A stretch of DNA of 5,941 nt, taken from positions 2,678-8,618 of the forward strand of contig DFSJ01000079.1 of assembly GCA_002378585.1 (NCBI GenBank). Reading direction: 5' to 3'. This DNA comes from Flavobacteriaceae bacterium UBA3440. GTDB lineage: Bacteria; Bacteroidota; Bacteroidia; Flavobacteriales; Flavobacteriaceae. This document shows, piece by piece, positions 1 through 5,421 of the stretch (positions are counted from its first letter, which is position 1; the number at the start of each line of letters is the position of its first letter). A program made the translations under genes and the position numbers. Below the pieces are notes generated by a model. The model worked only from the letters and a program-made list of their open reading frames with translations. It did no database searches and was not told the origin of the DNA.

Positions 1-1092
1 AAATCTTATGGATACCACACCTATGATTCTATCACAGCGGTAAACAATCAACACCTGTACGATTTAGCTTCTTTAACCAAGGTCTTGGCGGGTACCCTGT
101 CGGTGATGGGATGGACAGCCCAGGGTTTCATGGATCCAGACGACAGTGTTGGCGTTCACTTCCCAGCACTGAAAAACACCTCAAAAGGCAAGCAAACCCT
201 GAGAGAGGTAATGGCCCATCAAGCGGGTTGGTTGCCCTATATCAGTCACCAAAACACCGTTTTTACCTCCAGGGGTAGACCTAAATCAAGGACAATATCC
301 CCAAAGCCGAGCAAAAGGTATCCTTACCCAGTGGATACAGAGTGGTATGTGCACAAAAATTACCCCAAGAAAATTGCGAAACGTATCGCCCGAACCCCAG
401 TAGTGGATCCTGGAACGTACAAATATTCTGGGCTTTTGTTTTTTTTGTTGCCTGACTGGTCTGAACGAGTTTTGCGAAAACCATGGGCACCGTATGTACA
501 GGATGAATTCTATCTGCCGATTGGGGCGGACCGGTTGACATTTCGTCCATTAGAGCGTTTTAAACCCCAGGAAATTGTGCCCACTGAAGTGGACACCTTG
601 TTTAGAAAAAAGCTAGTTCACGGTACCGTGCACGACGAAGCAGCCTCGATGATGGGGGGAGTTTCAGGCAATGCCGGTTTGTTTGGCAATGCGCACTCAG
701 TGGCCCAGGTGGCTCATTTATTGCTAGCTAGAGGAAGCTTCAAGTCAACGTCTATGTTACCAGCTGATTTGGTAGATCGATTTACTGCCCAAGCATACCC
801 AGGTACCAATAACAGACGGGGTATTGGATTTGACAAGCCGGAAGACAATTACCCATCCTCCCAATTATCCCCTGAAAGTTATGGGCATACTGGTTTTACC
901 GGTACCTTTTTTTGGGTGGATCCAAAAAATGATTTTGTCGTAGTGTTGCTCACCAATAGGGTATATCCCTCAAGGTCACAGCAAGGGTTATACGACCTGG
1001 GTATTCGCCGAAAGATCATCGACGTGGTCCTCGCTAACCCCGATCAGACGATCCCTGTTGAAGCACATAAAACTGATAAGGCGCAAAGGTGA
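1..1092 (+). CDS. Beta-lactamase-family serine hydrolase, 5'-truncated; probable C-terminal half of a GH3/beta-lactamase fusion
   Basis: The reading frame is open from base 1, so the gene starts upstream of the window; 363 residues are visible. The class C beta-lactamase fold (Beta-lactamase, PF00144) is seen directly. The nucleophile motif S-L-T-K falls at visible residues 24-27 (bases 70-81), inside YDLASLTK. The Tyr of the second motif is at residue 142 (bases 424-426), in KYSGLLFF. The KTG-like box is HTG in YGHTGFTGT (bases 886-894). The blocks VPTEVD, HGTVHDEA, GLFGNA, RGIGFDKP and LLTNRVYP are ones I recall from Bacteroidota proteins that join an N-terminal GH3 beta-N-acetylglucosaminidase domain to this C-terminal domain, so the unseen part is probably GH3; that is inference. 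Such proteins are usually exported and thought to act on the cell wall. An oddity is that the residue two after the motif Tyr is Gly, where Asn or Asp is usual. A free-standing serine hydrolase or esterase is the alternative. The 3' end overlaps the opposing amylosucrase gene by 59 bp. Confidence 0.85.
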   Translation, partial: KSYGYHTYDSITAVNNQHLYDLASLTKVLAGTLSVMGWTAQGFMDPDDSVGVHFPALKNTSKGKQTLREVMAHQAGWLPYISHQNTVFTSRGRPKSRTISPKPSKRYPYPVDTEWYVHKNYPKKIAKRIARTPVVDPGTYKYSGLLFFLLPDWSERVLRKPWAPYVQDEFYLPIGADRLTFRPLERFKPQEIVPTEVDTLFRKKLVHGTVHDEAASMMGGVSGNAGLFGNAHSVAQVAHLLLARGSFKSTSMLPADLVDRFTAQAYPGTNNRRGIGFDKPEDNYPSSQLSPESYGHTGFTGTFFWVDPKNDFVVVLLTNRVYPSRSQQGLYDLGIRRKIIDVVLANPDQTIPVEAHKTDKAQR

Positions 1093-2965
1093 GTTGACCT
1101 TCGTTGGATAGGTTTACCGTTTTGCCCGTCCACAGATCCAGTGTTTTTTGGGGGATCGAACGCCCGCTTAGGGTCACCGTTTTGGATTGACCACCGTAGT
1201 GAAACAGTGCGTGTATGGACCCGCGTGACATCCCGATGACTGAGGGGTGATCAGTAGGCCACCACTGGACATTATTGGTGTCTGCAAAAATATCATGGGC
1301 CTTTCTCAAGGCGATCAGTTTTTGATGGAGGGCAAAAATACGCCCTTCCACACTGGCTTGATCAGCTCTTTTTTTTCTTTTTTCAGCGCTGATGATCGGG
1401 CGGTGGACCCATCGATTGTCATAGCTTTTGGACGGGTCATCTTGGAAAGAATAATCATTGATATGACCTAGTTCGTCTCCGTAATACAACATGGGGATCC
1501 CACCGAGCAGCAGGCATTGCGCTTGCATCAATGCAATTCGAGCTATGGCCCGTTCGAGGGCTGTAGTATCGTCGAGCTCAAGCGCTTTTTCTACACCGCA
1601 TAGCGAGGCCAATGTTCCCGAAATACGCGCGTCGTTCGTCTTTGGATTGACCCCAAAAAGCATCCCCTTGGCTGGACTATCCGGGTGTTGACCGGACCAG
1701 TAATCCTTGAGAAAAGCTCTGTGCAGATAGGGCGTAAAACCTGCTTGCTCAATGTATTTGTCCTCAAATCCAAATCCGATATCATCGTGGCAACGGGTGT
1801 AATTTAACCAAGTTGTTCCCAGTGGTTTGCGGCTGATAATCGCTTGGTTGAGCCATAAATTTCTTGTGTCGCCGGTGGCCAATGCATCCCATTGCAAAGC
1901 CATCTGTGCCGCGTTATACGCTAAATCGCATTCTCTTCCCTGCATCAATCCATGGCCAAAGAAATCCATGATTTGTTCCGGGGCCAATATGGCCTCCCCC
2001 AAAATAGCCATACCTGGTGTAGCCACGCGAACGGCAGATTTGATCAACTGCAACAACAGATGCGCTTGGGGCAGATTTTGGCAGGTGGTGCCCATTTGTT
2101 TCCAGATAAATGCAGGAGCGTCAATACGCAGTATATCCACCCCTAAGTTTCCATAGTACAGAATGTGTTCTACCATGGCGTTTAACACCTGGGGATTGCT
2201 AAAGTTGAGGTCCCATTGGTAGTGGTGAAAGACAGTCATCACCCAAGCATTCATCTCGGAGTTGAAGGTAAAGCTCCCTGGTGCGCTTTCAGGAAACACT
2301 TCAGGCATCGTGGCTTCCATTTGATCCGGTATCGATCGATCAGCGTAGGTATAATAAAATGACTGATAAAACGGATCCCCTTCTTTAGCTTTTATAGCCC
2401 AAGGATGTTGATCTGAGGTGTGGTTCACCACGATATCCGTCATCAAATACATGCCTCTTTTCAGCAATTCCGCTTGGAGATCTGCCAGATCTTTGTTGGA
2501 GCCAAATCTAGGGTCAACACTTCGGTAATCCGATACGGCATAACCCCCATCCGACGCCTCAGCAGGACTTTTCATCACGGGTAATAAGTGCAGCGCATTT
2601 ACCCCCAATTCTTCCAGGTAATCCAATTGTTTCACGAGACCTTTCAAATCGCCGCCAAAGCGATCGACATACAAGCTCATGCCCACTAGATTTTGGTCAG
2701 TAATCCATGCGTCTTTTATAGCTTTTTGAGCATCCCTAGACTTAAGCGCCTTAGATCTGGACGAATAAGCTTGAGCGATTCCTCGGATGAATGCTCTGTA
2801 GGTAGTTTCTGTGTTGGGCTGATGCCCATAGATTTGAAAAAACAAATCGTGTAAGGTATGGGCTTCAGCCATGAGGCGGTTCCAAAAAGGACGGTCAGCA
2901 GCTTGGGTTTTAATGCCGTCTTCACTGCACCACTGGGTGAGCTGGTCGAGGTGGTTGAGGTTCAT
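1034..2965 (-). CDS. Amylosucrase-family glucosyltransferase (GH13 subfamily 4)
   Basis: Amylosucrase (EC 2.4.1.4) moves glucose from sucrose onto an alpha-1,4-glucan and releases fructose. The 643-residue product is about the length of the Neisseria polysaccharea enzyme (about 636) and has the same order of parts: helical N domain (about 1-90), TIM barrel with B domain (about 94-390), B' loop (about 395-460), end of barrel, then C domain (about 555-640). Catalytic residues are all present: Asp282 (nucleophile, in GVDILRIDAPAFIWKQMG), Glu324 (acid/base, in ILGEAI) and Asp394 (in RCHDDIG), with His182 in VVNHTSD, Arg280 and His393. Asp139 (SDGGYAVSDY) and Arg518 (DNRWVHRP) match the salt-bridge pair that closes the sucrose pocket. 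No signal peptide is seen, so it should be cytoplasmic. The ATG at 2965 gives an N-terminus of the expected length; no Shine-Dalgarno is visible. It is a single-gene unit, divergent from the PepSY gene. A sucrose hydrolase of the same subfamily cannot be excluded, since the two differ by subtle pocket residues. Confidence 0.92.
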   Translation of the reverse strand: MNLNHLDQLTQWCSEDGIKTQAADRPFWNRLMAEAHTLHDLFFQIYGHQPNTETTYRAFIRGIAQAYSSRSKALKSRDAQKAIKDAWITDQNLVGMSLYVDRFGGDLKGLVKQLDYLEELGVNALHLLPVMKSPAEASDGGYAVSDYRSVDPRFGSNKDLADLQAELLKRGMYLMTDIVVNHTSDQHPWAIKAKEGDPFYQSFYYTYADRSIPDQMEATMPEVFPESAPGSFTFNSEMNAWVMTVFHHYQWDLNFSNPQVLNAMVEHILYYGNLGVDILRIDAPAFIWKQMGTTCQNLPQAHLLLQLIKSAVRVATPGMAILGEAILAPEQIMDFFGHGLMQGRECDLAYNAAQMALQWDALATGDTRNLWLNQAIISRKPLGTTWLNYTRCHDDIGFGFEDKYIEQAGFTPYLHRAFLKDYWSGQHPDSPAKGMLFGVNPKTNDARISGTLASLCGVEKALELDDTTALERAIARIALMQAQCLLLGGIPMLYYGDELGHINDYSFQDDPSKSYDNRWVHRPIISAEKRKKRADQASVEGRIFALHQKLIALRKAHDIFADTNNVQWWPTDHPSVIGMSRGSIHALFHYGGQSKTVTLSGRSIPQKTLDLWTGKTVNLSNEGQLTFAPYQFYVLQQGSSDRG

Positions 2966-2983
2966 CAGTTGAGTTTGAAGCAG

Positions 2984-2991
2984 TAAAAATA
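2984..2991 (-). promoter_or_regulatory. Possible -7 box of the amylosucrase gene
   Basis: Read on the minus strand the sequence is TATTTTTA, seven of eight matches to the Bacteroidota -7 consensus TAnnTTTG. It ends 18 bp before the amylosucrase ATG, which is close for a promoter. No TTTG is found about 19-21 bp upstream, so the call rests on one short box in AT-rich DNA. Confidence 0.2.
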
Positions 2992-3072
2992 GAGACTACT
3001 GGGCTTTGTTAGCTTTAGGCATTTAAAAAATCACAAAATTTTTGAGTAGATCGATTAAACCCTGAGCGTGTA

Positions 3073-3089
3073 AAGTGTTCTAAACACTT
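3073..3089. promoter_or_regulatory. Perfect 7-bp palindrome, candidate operator
   Basis: AAGTGTT and AACACTT form perfect inverted arms around the 3-base spacer CTA. The site lies in the divergent intergenic region, and its last base is the first base of the TATATTTA box upstream of the PepSY-associated gene. A dimeric regulator bound here would block that promoter and could affect the amylosucrase side too. The arms are too short and lack a T-run for a terminator reading. No regulator gene is visible in the window. Confidence 0.35.
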
Positions 3090-3096
3090 ATATTTA
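3089..3096 (+). promoter_or_regulatory. Possible -7 box of the PepSY-associated gene
   Basis: TATATTTA matches seven of eight positions of the Bacteroidota -7 consensus TAnnTTTG and starts 36 bp before the ATG at 3125, a suitable distance. It is followed by ACCC, so the string TATATTTAACC closely resembles TATCTTTAACC upstream of the next gene. A TTTG at 3051-3054 is too far upstream to be a normal -33 partner. Confidence 0.3.
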
Positions 3097-3124
3097 ACCC
3101 GTCTTACATCATTAATTTTTTTCC

Positions 3125-3640
3125 ATGGAACTCAACAACAGAGAAATCAGCAACAAAGTCCGTGTCATTCACCGCTATTTGGGCTTCTTTTTAACCGGTA
3201 TTATGGCTATGTACGCCATCAGTGGAATGACCCTGATCTTTAGGCAGACTGAATTTCTCAAAAAGGAAGTCGTGGAAACCCGTCAATTGCCCGTTGGTCT
3301 TGCCCCGGAGGAATTGGCCCCTGAACTTAAAATGAAGGTTGAGTTTCAGCTCATCGAAGGTGATGTGTACACCTTTGGACAAAGCACGTATGACGCCAAA
3401 ACGGGTATCGCAACCATCAAGGAGAAGCGTTTGCCCTATCTATTGGATAAAATGACCAAGGTGCACAAGGCGACCCATAAAAGCCCGCTATATTTTATGA
3501 ACCTGTTTTTTGGGTTGAGCTTGTTGTTTTTTGTGATTTCCACTTTTTGGATGTTTTTGCCCAGCACCTCAGTGTTTAAAAAAGGCATGTATTTTGCTTT
3601 GGGCGGGGTAGTGCTATTTTTGATCATGATTCTCGTGTAA
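3125..3640 (+). CDS. PepSY-associated transmembrane protein (PepSY_TM-like), short form
   Basis: This 171-residue inner-membrane protein has three predicted membrane segments: about 18-39 (starting YLGFFLTGIMAMYAISGMTL), about 122-144 (LYFMNLFFGLSLLFFVIS) and about 153-171. Between the first two is a hydrophilic stretch of about 80 residues that resembles one PepSY-like half-repeat. Two features recall the PepSY_TM family (PF03929): the HRYLGFF entry into helix 1 with the following SGMTLIFR, and the VHKATHKSPLYF entry into helix 2. His16, His114 and His118 sit at membrane edges. Longer family members include proteins tied to siderophore or haem iron handling; the exact role of these short forms is not known to me. 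The ATG at 3125 places the HRYLG motif near the N-terminus as expected. The M24 peptidase gene follows 44 bp downstream on the same strand, but a hairpin lies between them, so co-transcription is uncertain. Confidence 0.75.
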   Translation: MELNNREISNKVRVIHRYLGFFLTGIMAMYAISGMTLIFRQTEFLKKEVVETRQLPVGLAPEELAPELKMKVEFQLIEGDVYTFGQSTYDAKTGIATIKEKRLPYLLDKMTKVHKATHKSPLYFMNLFFGLSLLFFVISTFWMFLPSTSVFKKGMYFALGGVVLFLIMILV

Positions 3641-3649
3641 TGAGGCATT

Positions 3650-3679
3650 TGGGTTTTTGTTATCTTTAACCAAAACCCA
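3650..3679 (+). terminator. Intergenic hairpin, candidate terminator or attenuator
   Basis: TGGGTTTTTGTTA pairs with TAACCAAAACCCA across the loop TCTT, giving 12 pairs interrupted by a single T/C mismatch. The hairpin fills most of the 44-bp gap between the PepSY-associated gene and the peptidase gene. No T-run follows it on the plus strand, so it is not a classic intrinsic terminator; transcript-end protection or attenuation are alternatives. It contains a TATCTTTA box (3661-3668). Confidence 0.4.
3661..3668 (+). promoter_or_regulatory. Possible -7 box of the M24 peptidase gene
   Basis: TATCTTTA matches seven of eight positions of TAnnTTTG and starts 24 bp before the ATG at 3685. It lies in the loop and right arm of the hairpin at 3650-3679, so hairpin and promoter may be alternative readings of the same bases. 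No TTTG is present at the usual -33 distance. Confidence 0.25.
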
Positions 3680-3684
3680 CATCG

Positions 3685-5022
3685 ATGAAAAAATATTGGC
3701 TATTGATATTTGCGTTGGGTCCATTGGTTTGGGCCCAACCTGTTTTAAGTGAACGGGAACAAGCACGTGTAAAGGATGAGCTCCTGGGAGAGCGCTTAAC
3801 TCAGTTGCTGCCTGAGTTAATGGATCGAACCGGTATCGATTTGTGGGTGATGATCACCCGAGAGTACAACGAAGATCCCGTAGTAAAAACCTTGTTGCCA
3901 GCTACCTGGCTCAATGCGCGTAGGCGTACCATGATTTTGTTTTATCGGGATGCAGACACCCAAACCATGGATCGTTTGGCTGTGGCTCGCTATGCCTTCG
4001 GCCCCCATATAGCCTCTGCTTGGGACGCTGAAAAACAGCCTGATCAGTGGAAGCGTTTGGTGGAGTTGATCTCAGAGCGCAACCCCAAAAAAATAGGGAT
4101 CAATGTATCGGAAGATTTTAATATCGCAGATGGTCTCGACCATACAGATTATGCATTACTCATGGATTATTTGCCGGAGGAACTGCGCGCCAAGGTCGTA
4201 TCAGCACAACCCTTGGCGACTGCGTGGATCGAAACCAGGACTGAGCGAGAGATGCAGATCTACACCCTATTGTCCGATTTGACCCATAAAATAATAGCTC
4301 AGGCTTTTTCCGAACAGGTGATTACCCCAGGCATCACGACAACAACTGATGTGGAGTGGTGGTTTCGCGAAGAATTAACCCGCTTGGGTCTTGAAACTTG
4401 GTTTCACCCATCGGTAGATGTACAACGAACTGAAGATGCATTGGGGGATCATTTATACTCATTTGCCAACAGACCGGAACATCAAGTCATTCAGCACGGT
4501 GATTTACTCCATTGTGATTTTGGAATTACCTATTTAGGGTTGAACACAGATTGTCAGGAACTGGCTTACGTGCTTCGACCAGGAGAAACGGCCCCACCTA
4601 ATTTTTTGACTCAAGCATTGGCCCAAGGGAATCAGTTACAAGACTTCTTGACCGATGAGTTTAAGACGGGCCGCACGGGTAATGAAATCTTGGCTCAGGC
4701 CCTTAAAAACGCAAAAAAATCAGGGTTAAGGCCCTCGATTTACACCCATCCACTGGGCAGTTATGGCCACTCCTCAGGACCAACTATTGGGATGTGGGAT
4801 CAACAGAACGGTGTTCCAGGTGCTGGAGATTATCCATTGTTTCCCCGTACGGTGTATGCCATCGAACTAAATACTACGGTGTTTATTCCTCAGTGGAAGA
4901 GGGATATACGCATTATGCTGGAGGAGCCTGGTTACTTTGGACCAGAAGGGTTTAGATATGTCCACGGGAGACAAACCCAGTTACTCACCATACCTAGGGT
5001 ACAGGAGCACCAAGGGTATTGA
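3685..5022 (+). CDS. Secreted M24-family metallopeptidase (Xaa-Pro aminopeptidase-like)
   Basis: The 445-residue protein begins with a signal peptide (MKKYWLLIFALGPLVWA, cleavage probable before Gln18), so it should act in the periplasm or outside the cell. Residues about 25-185 form a creatinase-N-like domain; residues about 190-435 form the pita-bread M24 domain (PF00557). The five metal ligands of the family can be placed: Asp278 (HCDFG), Asp289 (NTDCQE), His355 (HPLGSYGH), Glu394 (AIELN) and Glu413 or Glu414 (MLEEP). His362, seven residues after His355, matches the catalytic His spacing of aminopeptidase P and methionine aminopeptidase. An active dinuclear metal peptidase is therefore expected. 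Family members remove N-terminal residues, often before proline, but the substrate of this secreted branch is not known to me. The ATG at 3685 is chosen because it gives an intact signal peptide. The stop codon lies inside the terminator hairpin downstream. Confidence 0.88.
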   Translation: MKKYWLLIFALGPLVWAQPVLSEREQARVKDELLGERLTQLLPELMDRTGIDLWVMITREYNEDPVVKTLLPATWLNARRRTMILFYRDADTQTMDRLAVARYAFGPHIASAWDAEKQPDQWKRLVELISERNPKKIGINVSEDFNIADGLDHTDYALLMDYLPEELRAKVVSAQPLATAWIETRTEREMQIYTLLSDLTHKIIAQAFSEQVITPGITTTTDVEWWFREELTRLGLETWFHPSVDVQRTEDALGDHLYSFANRPEHQVIQHGDLLHCDFGITYLGLNTDCQELAYVLRPGETAPPNFLTQALAQGNQLQDFLTDEFKTGRTGNEILAQALKNAKKSGLRPSIYTHPLGSYGHSSGPTIGMWDQQNGVPGAGDYPLFPRTVYAIELNTTVFIPQWKRDIRIMLEEPGYFGPEGFRYVHGRQTQLLTIPRVQEHQGY

Positions 5023-5041
5023 TGGAACTCATCAATACCCT
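5013..5041 (+). terminator. Perfect 12-bp-stem hairpin at the end of the M24 peptidase gene
   Basis: AGGGTATTGATG and CATCAATACCCT pair perfectly around the loop GAACT. The TGA stop of the peptidase gene (5020-5022) is inside the left arm. The following bases (GTTTATGCTTCCTTCTT) are T-rich but not an uninterrupted run. The hairpin lies in the 40-bp gap between convergent genes. For the minus-strand HMA gene it comes after the stop codon too, but the bases beyond it on that strand are not T-rich, so it suits the plus-strand gene better. Confidence 0.65.
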
Positions 5042-5062
5042 GTTTATGCTTCCTTCTTGAGT

Positions 5063-5404
5063 TTAGTCTACGTGTTTTCCTCCGTCTCGATATAGACAGC
5101 AGGCGGGAAGTTTTTCATAAACTTCCTTAGGTGCTTTCTGATTCTTGGTGTCATGACCTGCCGCAGCAATGGCTTTTTCAACTTGGGCTAGGTCAGCCTT
5201 AAGCGGGTCGTAAATCAGGGTGAGTTGATCGCTGGGAATATCCCATGCTGCCCATTTAACCCCTTTTACACCTAGGGTTGCTTTGACAATTCTCTTTTGA
5301 CAAAGCGAACAATTTCCTTTAACCTCAAGGGTTGTTTTTTGTGGCTTTTGTGCATACAGACCTGTGGTGGCGAGCAGCGAAAGCAGGAAGATAATTTTTT
5401 TCAT
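5063..5404 (-). CDS. Small exported heavy-metal-associated (HMA) domain protein
   Basis: This 113-residue protein has a signal peptide (residues 1-18, MKKIIFLLSLLATTGLYA, cleavage probable before Gln19) with no lipobox cysteine, so the mature form should be free in the periplasm. Residues about 23-90 form an HMA fold (PF00403): GNCSLC provides the CxxC metal site at Cys32 and Cys35, and the beta-alpha-beta pattern continues through GVKGVKWAAWDI and LTLIYDP to AAAGHDT (His84). A short tail adds a second cysteine pair, Cys102-Cys103, in LPACCLYRDG, which I recall as common in Bacteroidota relatives and may be an extra metal site. Binding of Cu(I) or a similar soft metal is the family expectation; the metal is not shown by sequence. 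The ATG lies 17 bp after the stop of the TonB-dependent receptor gene, so the two are probably co-transcribed and functionally linked. Confidence 0.85.
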   Translation of the reverse strand: MKKIIFLLSLLATTGLYAQKPQKTTLEVKGNCSLCQKRIVKATLGVKGVKWAAWDIPSDQLTLIYDPLKADLAQVEKAIAAAGHDTKNQKAPKEVYEKLPACCLYRDGGKHVD

Positions 5405-5421
5405 AGCGTGATTATTTTAGG

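Larger units (their letters stand above)
2966..3124. promoter_or_regulatory. Divergent intergenic control region
   Basis: These 159 bp lie between the starts of the amylosucrase (leftward) and the PepSY-associated gene (rightward) and must hold both promoters. The region is AT-rich relative to the flanking genes. It contains one perfect short palindrome (3073-3089) and a TATNTTTA box facing each gene. I see no small ORF, RNA gene or convincing -33 TTTG element at the usual spacing. Confidence 0.6.

Noticed and set aside
281..550. Minus-strand open frame of 89 codons opposite the serine hydrolase
   Set aside because: It lies wholly inside the serine hydrolase, whose family motifs are clear, and its translation shows no recognisable domain or start context.
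91..906. Four GGTACC hexamers (91, 622, 802, 901) within the serine hydrolase gene
   Set aside because: All four are in-frame Gly-Thr codon pairs (GGT ACC), including those in conserved blocks such as HGTV and GFTGT, so they reflect codon choice rather than a repeat element.
1827..2156. Plus-strand open frame of 109 codons opposite the amylosucrase
   Set aside because: It is antisense to conserved catalytic regions of the amylosucrase, is rich in residues expected from reverse reading (Cys, Ser, Ile), and has no domain signal.
2329..2342. ATCGATCGATC tandem-like string
   Set aside because: It is a short in-frame coding stretch (ADRSIPD) of the amylosucrase and has no wider repeat around it.
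3845..3859. Palindrome GGGTGAT-G-ATCACCC
   Set aside because: It lies inside conserved coding sequence of the M24 peptidase (WVMITRE), far from any start, and can be explained by codon content.
5405..5421. Possible separate promoter for the HMA gene
   Set aside because: The 17-bp gap has no TAnnTTTG-like box on the minus strand and is too short for a full promoter; read-through from the receptor gene is simpler.
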